Part shown: piece after piece, positions 17,525-25,770 of the stretch
Layout: each line of letters opens with the position of its first letter
How positions within the stretch are numbered: position 1 is the stretch's first letter
Origin: Gemmatimonadota bacterium
GTDB taxonomy: Bacteria > Gemmatimonadota > Gemmatimonadetes > Palauibacterales > Palauibacteraceae
Assembly (NCBI GenBank): GCA_029262175.1
Contig: JAJCZV010000095.1
Location: 1 to 45,542, forward strand
Reading direction: 5' to 3'
Length of the DNA stretch: 45,542 bases
Position numbers and translations under genes: made by a program
Notes under the pieces: generated by a model
The model's database searches: none
What the model saw: the letters and a program-made list of their open reading frames with translations, nothing else
What the model was told of the DNA's origin: nothing

Positions 17525-18982
17525 TTGAAAACTAGAATTCTCTCGATCATATCGTCGGACGCCGTCCGGCAACGCTTCGATCGGTTGTCTGGGACCCCCA
17601 ACTCCGACGTCAAATCGGTTTCCCCCACGGCCGACGTTTGGACGGGCCTGGTCCGGGAGACGTTCGACCTTTTGATCACCACCCGGAGCGACCTCCCACA
17701 GCCCTTGGACGAGTTCGTCGACTCGCTCAGCGTCCTGCCCTCTAGACCCCAGGTGATCATCGTCACGGCGGATCCGGATCCGGCGGAACATGCCCGCGTG
17801 ATCGCGGCCGGTGGTCTCGCAGCGGTCTACACACGACTTCCCGATCGCGTGCTCAAAGCGACCCTGGCGGCACTGTTGCGACGGGTTCGGGCCGTTCAGG
17901 AACTCTGGAGCGTAGAGGATGCCGGGGACTCTGACCCGGCACTCTCGGACTTCGTGACGGAAAGCCCGGCGATGACGGAACTCATGGCGATGGCAGAACG
18001 GGTGGCCTCGGCGGACAGTTCTGTCCTGATCGGGGGCGAAACGGGAGTCGGGAAGGAGTGGCTGGCGCGCGCGATCCACATGCGCAGCGCGCGTTCTGTC
18101 GCGCCCTTCGTCGCGGTGAACTGCGCGGCGCTGCCGGAGGGTTTGTTCGAGAGCGAGCTGTTTGGCCATGTAGAGGGCGCGTTCACCGGAGCCATTGGAG
18201 TTCGAAGGGGATACTTCGAGCTGGCTCACCAGGGCACGTTGTTCCTCGACGAGATCGGTGAACTGCCGACCTCGCTTCAAGCCAAGCTGCTCCGCGTACT
18301 TCAAGATGGCGAGGTATGGCCGGTTGGCGGAGAGGCGCCGATTCAACTCGATACGCGAATCATCGCCGCGACGAACCGAGACCTCGAGAGATCGATCAAG
18401 CTCAAAGAGTTTCGCCGGGACCTCTTCTACCGAATTGGTGTCGTCGCTTTGACCGTCCCCCCTTTGCGCGAGCGGCGGGAAGACATCGAGTCACTCGTGA
18501 TGGGATACCTCGAGCGGTTCGCGATCGAGCTTAAGCGTCCGATCAGGTCTATCGAACCAGACGCCCTCGAGGCGCTGCTTCAGTACAGCTGGCCCGGCAA
18601 CGTACGCGAACTCATTAATGTGATGGAGAGGTCTGTGTTGTTGTCCGATTCCACGAGCCTTCGACTCGGTGATCTCCCGCTCGGGCTCCGCGTCAAGGTG
18701 GATGCCGCCCTGCAAGTCATGTCCGTTGGGCCATCGCAAGCGCTCGACGCCTTCGATGACGAGTGGCTCACAGAACCGCTGGCGGCCGTGACGAAGCGGG
18801 TGTCCCGGAGGATCGAGCGAGAATACCTCGAGAAAGTGTTGCGACTGACCGGCGGGCGCGTGAGCGAGACGGCAGCCAAGGCTGGCGTCAGCAAAAGAAC
18901 GCTGTTTACGAAGATGCGCGACCTCGATCTTCGAAAAGAAGACTACCGACAGCCTCGCCGTGCGTCCACGTATCGGAACTAG
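17525..18982 (+). CDS. NtrC-type sigma54-dependent activator with degenerate receiver domain
   Basis: A 485-residue regulator. Residues 1-130 have a receiver-like fold without the phosphorylation residues: the acidic pair is Ser10-Ser11, the phospho-acceptor Asp is Thr53 (DLLITT), and the switch Lys is also missing. Residues about 140-380 are the AAA+ sigma54-interacting domain, with Walker A GETGVGKE (171-178), the sigma54-contact loop GAFTGA (218-223), LFLDEIGELP as Walker B and the arginine-finger region FRRDLFYRI. A Fis-type helix-turn-helix lies at about 430-470 (VSETAAKAGVSKRTLFTKM). It should remodel sigma54-RNA polymerase at -24/-12 promoters, controlled by something other than aspartyl phosphorylation. 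It starts with TTG after a strong GGAAGGAAA site. Sigma54-like promoters flank it on both sides. Confidence 0.92.
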   Translation: MKTRILSIISSDAVRQRFDRLSGTPNSDVKSVSPTADVWTGLVRETFDLLITTRSDLPQPLDEFVDSLSVLPSRPQVIIVTADPDPAEHARVIAAGGLAAVYTRLPDRVLKATLAALLRRVRAVQELWSVEDAGDSDPALSDFVTESPAMTELMAMAERVASADSSVLIGGETGVGKEWLARAIHMRSARSVAPFVAVNCAALPEGLFESELFGHVEGAFTGAIGVRRGYFELAHQGTLFLDEIGELPTSLQAKLLRVLQDGEVWPVGGEAPIQLDTRIIAATNRDLERSIKLKEFRRDLFYRIGVVALTVPPLRERREDIESLVMGYLERFAIELKRPIRSIEPDALEALLQYSWPGNVRELINVMERSVLLSDSTSLRLGDLPLGLRVKVDAALQVMSVGPSQALDAFDDEWLTEPLAAVTKRVSRRIEREYLEKVLRLTGGRVSETAAKAGVSKRTLFTKMRDLDLRKEDYRQPRRASTYRN

Positions 18983-19098
18983 GCGCGCGTGCGCGGTCGC
19001 CTTGGCGAGGGGCGATGCCGCGTGCGATCTCGCGCCCGGCGGCGGCGCCCCCAAACCGTAGTCTGGATGCGTGGTGGGAACCTATCAGCGGTCGCCAG

Positions 19099-19113
19099 GG
19101 CTAGAATCTTGCA
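19099..19113 (+). promoter_or_regulatory. Sigma54-type promoter for tamA-tamB
   Basis: GGC at 19099-19101 and TTGCA at 19109-19113 have the exact -24/-12 spacing, with nine of eleven consensus positions matching. Predicted transcription start is near 19124, about 56 bases before the tamA ATG at 19180. It lies just downstream of the sigma54 activator gene. Confidence 0.65.
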
Positions 19114-19179
19114 CTTGATGCCTACTTGGCGGCCCAGCGAGAACGGCCGTTCGTGTCTCTGAACCGCGGGATTGAAGTC

Positions 19180-20955
19180 ATGCGAGGCGGCCTCCAAAAG
19201 CGTGCGCGGCGGCCCCTCGAGGGCGTCCGGCGTCTGGGCGTCTCCAGTGCCGTGCTCCTCCTCATCCCGTGCGGTCTTGCGGCCCAAACATCTGTATCGG
19301 TGCACGTGAGCGGCGTAGAGGACGAGGTTCAAGAGAACGTTCTCGCGACCCTGAGCCTGGCTCGCGCCGTTGGAGACACCGCACTCGATGACGATCGCAT
19401 TCGTCGTCTCCATGCACGGGCGAGCGTGGAGATCGCGGGAGCGCTCGAACCCTTTGGCTTCTACCACAGCCAAGTAACCGCGAACATCGCTGAGACCGGT
19501 GGAGCCTGGCGGGTCTCCTATGCCATCACGCCGGGGCCAAGAGTTCGAGTCACTTCGGTCCAGGTCCGTATCGAAGGCGAAGGGGCTGCTGACGCACCGT
19601 TCCAAGCGGTTCGGGACAGCTTCCCCGTGGCGGCCGGCGACCCCCTCGATCATCGCCGCTACGAGATCGGCCGAAGACGACTTCTGGATGTGGCCTCGTC
19701 TCGAGGCTATCTCGATGCACGGCTCGTGACGAGCGAATTGCGGGTCGACCGGCAGGCCGATACAGCGGCGGTCGTTCTACAATTCACGACCGGGCCTCGG
19801 TTTCGATTTGGCCCTGTAGTGTTCCAACAAGACGTGCTCAACGACAACGTACTGCGTCGAATCGTATCGTTTGAAGAAGGCCAGTTTTACTCGACGCGCC
19901 CTCTGCTCACGCTTCAGAGCCAGCTCGCGGCCACCGGCTATTTTGCCGCCGTGGAAGTGGCGCCCCGCCGGGATCTCGCGGAGGGTCTCTTCGTGCCGAT
20001 ACACGTCACGCCGCTGTCGCGGCGAAGCCGGCGGTACGCCGTTGGCGGAGGCTTTGGCACGAACACGGGGGTGCGCGGAAGTCTCGAAGCGGAGTTTCGG
20101 CGACTCAATCGGAGTGGGCATCACGCAGACGGAAAGATTACTGCATCGCCGCTGGAACAAAGCATTCGCACGAACTACTTCATACCGGGGATCTTTAGCA
20201 ATACTCGATTACTTGGTCTGTCCGCCAGCTTCGCAAAGCTCGAAACCGAGACGAGTCACAGTCGTCGACTCAGACTCGCAACCAGTTTTTCGGACCGGAG
20301 GGGCAGCTGGCAAGAAGTGCTCGCGGTGAACTTCCTACGCGAGGCTTTCGAGGTTGGTGTCGATACCGCGTCGACCCGACTCCTCACGGTATCTGGTGCG
20401 TGGTCACAGACCATCGCGAACCACCCGATTTTCCCTCGTAGAGGCCAAAGGTTTCGGGTGAGACTCGAAGGCAGCCACGAGCGCTTGCTCTCCGACGTCC
20501 GCTTCGTACGCGCAAACATCGACGCCAAGTTGATTACTCCGATCGGAGATGGGGCCCGTATCCTGACGCGTGCCGAGCTAGGCGTCGTGTACAGTTCCGA
20601 CTTCCGGCGACTTCCGCCGACCGTGCGGTTTTTCGCCGGCGGCGATGAAAGCGTCCGGGGCTTTCGCTATCAAGCGCTCGGACCGCTTGATGACGCGGGC
20701 GGTGTGATCGGCGGTAACTCCATCGCCCTCGCCAGCATCGAGATCGAGCGCACCGTGTTTGGCCGATGGGCGGTCGCTGCGTTTGTCGATGTCGGAAACG
20801 CGCTCGACGATTTCTCGGGGCGCCTCGAGAGCGGAGCCGGGATCGGCCTTCGGTGGCGGTCTCCCGTCGGACCTGTTCGGCTGGATGGCGCCTTTCCGCT
20901 CAGCCTCCAACACAGTCCGCTCGTGCTCCACTTCGGGATCGGACCCGATCTATGA
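19180..20955 (+). CDS. tamA: TamA, Omp85-family outer-membrane translocation/assembly protein
   Basis: A 591-residue protein with a signal peptide (VSSAVLLLIPCGLAAQ). Three POTRA-like domains (about 20-270) are followed by a 16-strand barrel (about 280-591). The barrel-lid motif of Omp85 proteins, VRGF, is at residues 492-495 in ESVRGFRYQALGP, and the chain ends in VLHFGIGPDL with strand-like alternation. TamA works with TamB, which spans the periplasm, in outer-membrane protein assembly and phospholipid transport between membranes. The ATG at 19180 is preferred to an in-frame codon at 19126 because it places the signal peptide close to the start. tamB overlaps its stop by 4 bases. Length compares well with the 577 residues of the E. 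coli protein. Confidence 0.9.
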   Translation: MRGGLQKRARRPLEGVRRLGVSSAVLLLIPCGLAAQTSVSVHVSGVEDEVQENVLATLSLARAVGDTALDDDRIRRLHARASVEIAGALEPFGFYHSQVTANIAETGGAWRVSYAITPGPRVRVTSVQVRIEGEGAADAPFQAVRDSFPVAAGDPLDHRRYEIGRRRLLDVASSRGYLDARLVTSELRVDRQADTAAVVLQFTTGPRFRFGPVVFQQDVLNDNVLRRIVSFEEGQFYSTRPLLTLQSQLAATGYFAAVEVAPRRDLAEGLFVPIHVTPLSRRSRRYAVGGGFGTNTGVRGSLEAEFRRLNRSGHHADGKITASPLEQSIRTNYFIPGIFSNTRLLGLSASFAKLETETSHSRRLRLATSFSDRRGSWQEVLAVNFLREAFEVGVDTASTRLLTVSGAWSQTIANHPIFPRRGQRFRVRLEGSHERLLSDVRFVRANIDAKLITPIGDGARILTRAELGVVYSSDFRRLPPTVRFFAGGDESVRGFRYQALGPLDDAGGVIGGNSIALASIEIERTVFGRWAVAAFVDVGNALDDFSGRLESGAGIGLRWRSPVGPVRLDGAFPLSLQHSPLVLHFGIGPDL

Positions 20956-23900
20956 TGGATCGAGTCGACACACCGGCACCCGCATCTGAGCGCGGGCGTG
21001 TACGTACGCGAATTCGGGCCGTGGCCGTCGCCCTCCTCGTCGCCTTCCTCGTGGCCCTGGGCGGTTCGCTTTGGTACCTCACCTCCTCGACCCAGGGGGC
21101 GAATTGGATCGTCGGCATCTTGACTCAGCGGCTCCCGCCCCTGACGAGAGCCGAGGTCGTAGAAGGGAGTCTCCGCGGCCCGCTGGTTCTTAGGGACGTG
21201 CAGTTGGAGGGTGCGACGTGGAAGAGTTCGATCGAACAGGTTCGCCTTCGCGTTCGGATTCGGCCCCTCTTCTCGAAGCGGGTGGTCGTCGAAGCGCTCG
21301 ATGCCGCCGGGATCGAATTCAGCCAAACGAGTTCGCCGGCCCACCAGGTGAGCGACGCCACGAACCTTGCCACCCTGCCCTGGTCTTTCGAGGTCGCGGA
21401 CTTCACGCTTCGCGATGCGACCGTCGGCCTGGCGAATGACACCCTTCACATCCAGCAGCTACTCGGGTCCACCGTTGGCATCGGCGACTCGATCGTGTTT
21501 CGCGACATCAGGGCGCGCGTGGATGACTCGAACTTGATCGCATCAGGCGTGGTGAAGCCTTTTGGTACGATCACGTTTCGAACGGAGGTCTCCGGTACCG
21601 TGGCCGGGATGATGGAAGACGCGATCGAGGGAAGCTTCGTCGCGAGCGGCACGCTCGACTCGGCCGAGGTGTCGGCCCGCATCGACGCGCCGTTTCGCAC
21701 CCGAGCTTCCGGTGTCGCGCGCAACTTGACTGACGAACCCTCGATCGAAGCTGACGTCCTCGTTGATGAGTTTCCGCTCGCGCTCGTAGGCGATACGGTC
21801 GGCGAGGACGTAGTGCGAGCGGAGCTCTTCGTCACGGGCCACCTCGAGGACCTTCGAGCGCGCGGGACCATGCAGTTGATCTCCGCCTCGATGGGTCAGC
21901 TGGACGGAGCCGGACTCATCCGCCGAACACCAGGACAGGTCCACTTCGACTCTTTCTTGGTTCGCCAATTGGGAACGCCCGGACAGCTGTTGGTCTCGGG
22001 GCGGGTGGGCACCGAACCGGGCGAGACGATCGTCAGTTTGATGGGCGAGTGGCGATCCCTTCAACTGCCGTCGAAGGGGACACCGATCGTGCGTAGCGAC
22101 CGCGGGACCCTGACGATCGACGGGAGGCTCGATGCGTTCGACGTCACCGCCGCCGGATCGATGCGACGGCCCGGACAGCCTCCCGCTCGCGTGCGCCTCG
22201 CGGCCCGGGGCGATCGAAACGGCCTGGTCGTTCAGCAATTCGCGGCCCGGTTGGCGGACGGCAGCCTCGACGCCAGAGGCGTCGTTTCTTGGGACGGCGA
22301 TCCGTCTGCGCGTCTGAACCTGACGGCCACTTCGTTGCCGGTCGGAATTCTCGTCGGCGACACCGTGAATTGGCGCGGCCGAGTCGACGGAATCGCAGAG
22401 GTGAGCGTACAAAGGCGACCGTCCGGATTCTCGGGGTTCGCCCAAGTTCGGGACATCAGCGGAATCCTGCGGGGCGCGCCACTCACCGGAAGCGGAGTAC
22501 TGACGTTTGATCCCAATTCGCAGCGTGGCGATTCGCTTCAGGTCGCGTGGGGCGACGCCAGCCTCTCCGGAGATGGGGAGCGTCGAGCGAATGGCTTCGA
22601 CCTGAATCTCAGTGCGGACGTACCGGATCTCGGGCTCGTACTGCCAGGGGCAGCGGGATCCGTCCGTGGCGACATCAAAGTCGGCGGCACGTTCGATGCG
22701 CCCACTTTCAATATCGACGTGAATGGATCGGGCCTCTCCCATCTCGAGTACTCCGCCTCCCGTCTGCGCGGCGTGGCGGACGTGGATCTCGATGGCGGGA
22801 CCCTGGTTGGAGACATCGAACTCGATTCGGTCGAGGTCCGGGGGAGACTGGTCGGAGACGTGGGGCTCGTCATCGACGGCGTCACCGACGTTCATGAGGT
22901 GACCGCCGTCGTGGACGGCCCGCTTGGCCACGCTCGAGTCGAAGCGCGGGGCGGTCTCGAGCGTGACGACACTTGGCGCTGGCTCGGGCAACTCAACGCC
23001 GTCGACGTGACGTCGGAGCTCGGACAATGGCAACTGTTCGGTGAGACCGACCTCGACCTCGCACGCGGAGCCTCCACCATCGACAGTCTGTGCCTGACCT
23101 CGGATGAGTCGACGCTCTGCGGGATCGGCTTTCGGGATGCGGACGACACGTTTGAGGTGGGACTGAGTCTCATCGACTTCCCGCTGGATCGGCTGGACCC
23201 GTGGCTCCCTGGACAATGGCGCTTTTCTGGCCCCGCCAACGGGACGCTTTCGGCTCGCAAGGTCGCGGGGGCCGAACTCGAAGCAAACGCGCTTGTCGAG
23301 ATTCAGCGAGCCAGTATCCGATACCCCGTCGAGGGAGAAGCTCGAGCCCTGAGCATCGAGCAAACACAGCTCGTCACGGTCCTCGATGAGGCGGGGCTTC
23401 GTGCCGCACTCACCTCTCGACTTGAAGACGACTCGTCACGCGCGATCGGGACGGTGGCCGCTCAAGTTCAAACGCTCGAGCCGATCAGCAGCTTGGCCGC
23501 GCTCCGCACGGCTCAGATCGCTGGGAGTGTGCGAGGAAGCCTCGAAGACGTTGGCCTGGTCGAGGCTCTGAGCCCGCAGATCGCCGACGTCAGTGGACAG
23601 CTGGAGCTGGATGTCAATCTGAGCGGCACCTTGGACACGCTTCTTACGACCGGGCACGCGGCGCTCGTCGACGGCCGGGCACGCATTCCGGAGCTGGGCA
23701 TCGAACTCACGGACGTCGGCTTTCGCGCCGATGGAGACGGGACGAATCAGCTCACGATTAGCGGCGGGGCGCGATCCGGCGGAGGCAGGGTCGAGTTCAC
23801 CGGATCCGCCGGCGTCGATATCGATCAGAGCACTCCCCTGCGCGTTCGTGTGGATGGAAGGGACTTTGTCGCAGCTCGGACGCCGGGCGTAGACATCACC

Positions 23901-24782
23901 GTCCACCCCTCTCTAGAGGTAACGGCGACGCGAGAACTCGTGAGCATTGTCGGCGAAGTAGAAGTCCCTCGAGCATCGATCGCGTTGCTCGAGACGCCGG
24001 AGTTTGCGATCCGGTCGTCGGGAGATGTCGTGTTCATCGATGCGGCGACATCTGCGGCTGCCGGTCCTCAGATTCGATCTGAGGTGCGCGTCGTTCTCGG
24101 AGACTCGGTGCGCGTGGAGGGCGTCGGTTTCCGAGGTCGCGCCCGCGGGAGCGTTCTGGTTCGAGACGAGCCGTCGGCCACGTCGAGAGCCACGGGCGAA
24201 CTCCGCCTCCTGGAAGGGATCTACCGTGCGTATGGCCAAGACCTGACGGTTGAACGCGCCCGCCTGGTCTACGCGGAGAGCCCCTTGGACAATCCGGGAA
24301 TTGACGCGAGGGCGTATCGCCGCACGTCGGATGCGACGATCGCGGGAGTCAACGTCACCGGTACGCTTCGCGACCCTACCGTGGCGCTCTACAGCGAGCC
24401 AACGATGGCGGAAAGCGATGCGCTTTCTTATCTCGTACTCGGGCACCGCTTCGGCGCGGCCGACGACAGCGAACGAGATCGGCTCGCGAACGCGATCGGG
24501 ACCATCGGCCTGCAGGGGAGCAACGTGTTTGCGCAGCGTATCGGCGCCCAGCTCGGGCTCGACGTCTTCGGCCTCGAGACCGGGCCCACACTCGAGCAAA
24601 CCGCACTGGTTGCGGGAGCGTACCTGTCACCGCGGCTCTTTCTGTCCTACGGGCTCGGCCTCTTCGACAATACGTCGACGTTTCGTCTTCGGTATGTGCT
24701 GTCGAGCAGGTGGAGTCTTCAAAGCGAAACGGGGAGCGCGTCCGGGGCAGACCTCTTCTATCGGATCGAAGCCGGCAGCTAG
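20952..24782 (+). CDS. tamB: TamB, inner-membrane-anchored periplasmic bridge protein
   Basis: A 1276-residue protein, close to the 1259 residues of E. coli TamB. One N-terminal membrane helix (about 21-43) is followed by a very long run of beta strands that forms the AsmA-like hydrophobic groove. The C-terminal DUF490 domain (about 950-1276) has family hallmarks: ERARLVYAESPLDNPGID, GTLRDPTVALYSEP, SYLVLGH and a final FYRIEAGS. It partners TamA to move lipid and help outer-membrane protein insertion. The ATG at 20952 overlaps the tamA TGA (ATGA), so translation is coupled. An in-frame extension back to 20766 lies wholly inside tamA and is rejected. Its stop is 13 bases from the convergent exchanger gene. 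Confidence 0.92.
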   Translation: MMDRVDTPAPASERGRVRTRIRAVAVALLVAFLVALGGSLWYLTSSTQGANWIVGILTQRLPPLTRAEVVEGSLRGPLVLRDVQLEGATWKSSIEQVRLRVRIRPLFSKRVVVEALDAAGIEFSQTSSPAHQVSDATNLATLPWSFEVADFTLRDATVGLANDTLHIQQLLGSTVGIGDSIVFRDIRARVDDSNLIASGVVKPFGTITFRTEVSGTVAGMMEDAIEGSFVASGTLDSAEVSARIDAPFRTRASGVARNLTDEPSIEADVLVDEFPLALVGDTVGEDVVRAELFVTGHLEDLRARGTMQLISASMGQLDGAGLIRRTPGQVHFDSFLVRQLGTPGQLLVSGRVGTEPGETIVSLMGEWRSLQLPSKGTPIVRSDRGTLTIDGRLDAFDVTAAGSMRRPGQPPARVRLAARGDRNGLVVQQFAARLADGSLDARGVVSWDGDPSARLNLTATSLPVGILVGDTVNWRGRVDGIAEVSVQRRPSGFSGFAQVRDISGILRGAPLTGSGVLTFDPNSQRGDSLQVAWGDASLSGDGERRANGFDLNLSADVPDLGLVLPGAAGSVRGDIKVGGTFDAPTFNIDVNGSGLSHLEYSASRLRGVADVDLDGGTLVGDIELDSVEVRGRLVGDVGLVIDGVTDVHEVTAVVDGPLGHARVEARGGLERDDTWRWLGQLNAVDVTSELGQWQLFGETDLDLARGASTIDSLCLTSDESTLCGIGFRDADDTFEVGLSLIDFPLDRLDPWLPGQWRFSGPANGTLSARKVAGAELEANALVEIQRASIRYPVEGEARALSIEQTQLVTVLDEAGLRAALTSRLEDDSSRAIGTVAAQVQTLEPISSLAALRTAQIAGSVRGSLEDVGLVEALSPQIADVSGQLELDVNLSGTLDTLLTTGHAALVDGRARIPELGIELTDVGFRADGDGTNQLTISGGARSGGGRVEFTGSAGVDIDQSTPLRVRVDGRDFVAARTPGVDITVHPSLEVTATRELVSIVGEVEVPRASIALLETPEFAIRSSGDVVFIDAATSAAAGPQIRSEVRVVLGDSVRVEGVGFRGRARGSVLVRDEPSATSRATGELRLLEGIYRAYGQDLTVERARLVYAESPLDNPGIDARAYRRTSDATIAGVNVTGTLRDPTVALYSEPTMAESDALSYLVLGHRFGAADDSERDRLANAIGTIGLQGSNVFAQRIGAQLGLDVFGLETGPTLEQTALVAGAYLSPRLFLSYGLGLFDNTSTFRLRYVLSSRWSLQSETGSASGADLFYRIEAGS

Positions 24783-24795
24783 CGTTTCGGCAAAC

Positions 24796-25764
24796 CTAGC
24801 CGACCGATACCAGCCGCCAAATCCCGTAGCCGAGCCATACGAGCACCAACGCCGCCCCCTCCGCGCGACTGATACGCCGACCCGTGGCCGCGAAGATCAA
24901 TAGAAGCGCCGAAACCGCGGTGAGGGCGGCGAGATCGAATCCACCCCCATCGGGCACCGGTACCGGGCCGATGCTCGACGTCACTCCGAGGATAAAGAGG
25001 ATGTTGAAAATGTTGGAGCCGACGACATTGCCCACGGCGAGGTCCGACTCTCCGCGGCTGGCCGCGATGGTCGAAGCCACCAGTTCCGGCAGACTCGTGC
25101 CTAGGGCCACGACGGATAGACCAATGATCGCAGGCGCCACTCCCAGATCGGTGGCGATCACCACCGCGTTGCGCAACGTGACGTCCGCGCCCCAGATGAG
25201 GGCCGCGAGTCCCGCAATGATGAGCGCAGCGCACCGAGGAGCGGAGAGGGTCGACGAGAGTACCCCAATCGATGAGCCGACGAACGTGTCCGCCTCTCGC
25301 CTACGAAGTACGGTAGCGGCGGCCGTGTAGAGAAAGACGGAAAAGAACACGAGGAGGGTCCAGCCGTCGGATCGATCGTACGCCGCCGGAGCGTCAGTAA
25401 GTAGCGGATCGAGCGCCATCACAACGATCGCGCCGGTCGCGAGAAGCATCATCGGAATCTCGCGTCGAATCACCGTGCTTTCGATCGCGAGCGGGGTGAT
25501 CAAAGCCGCGACACCCAAGATCAAACCGAGGTTGGCGAGGTTGGAGCCTACCACGTTTCCGAAGCTGATGTCCGCGTCGCCCCGAAGAGAGGCGAGCACG
25601 TTGACGGCGAGCTCCGGCGCGCTCGTTCCGAAGGCCACGACGGTCAGTCCGACGACGAAGGCGGGGACACCCCATCGCCTCGCGAGGTGCGACGCGCCGT
25701 GGACGAGCGCGAAACCGCCGCTCAGCGTCAGCAGAAGTCCGACTCCCAACAGCAATGCCGGCAT
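24796..25764 (-). CDS. CaCA-family Na+/Ca2+ (or K+-dependent) exchanger, YrbG-like
   Basis: A 322-residue inner-membrane protein with about ten helices and the two inverted alpha repeats that define the family. The first has VVAFGTSAPELAVNV then GNVVGSNLANLGLILG; the second has VVALGTSLPELVAST then GNVVGSNIFNILFILG. The paired acidic residues in GTSxPEL coordinate the cation. It would exchange Ca2+ for Na+ or H+. ATG at 25764, only 6 bases after the stop of the ATP-grasp gene, so it is the last gene of the DUF432/MscS/ATP-grasp operon. Adding a calcium exchanger to a mechanosensitive-channel operon fits an ion-homeostasis job. Confidence 0.92.
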   Translation of the reverse strand: MPALLLGVGLLLTLSGGFALVHGASHLARRWGVPAFVVGLTVVAFGTSAPELAVNVLASLRGDADISFGNVVGSNLANLGLILGVAALITPLAIESTVIRREIPMMLLATGAIVVMALDPLLTDAPAAYDRSDGWTLLVFFSVFLYTAAATVLRRREADTFVGSSIGVLSSTLSAPRCAALIIAGLAALIWGADVTLRNAVVIATDLGVAPAIIGLSVVALGTSLPELVASTIAASRGESDLAVGNVVGSNIFNILFILGVTSSIGPVPVPDGGGFDLAALTAVSALLLIFAATGRRISRAEGAALVLVWLGYGIWRLVSVG

Positions 25765-25770
25765 CGGTGC

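Noticed and set aside
21543..23363. A 606-codon minus-strand open frame inside tamB
   Set aside because: Composition is biased, no family features, and tamB is unmistakable on the other strand.
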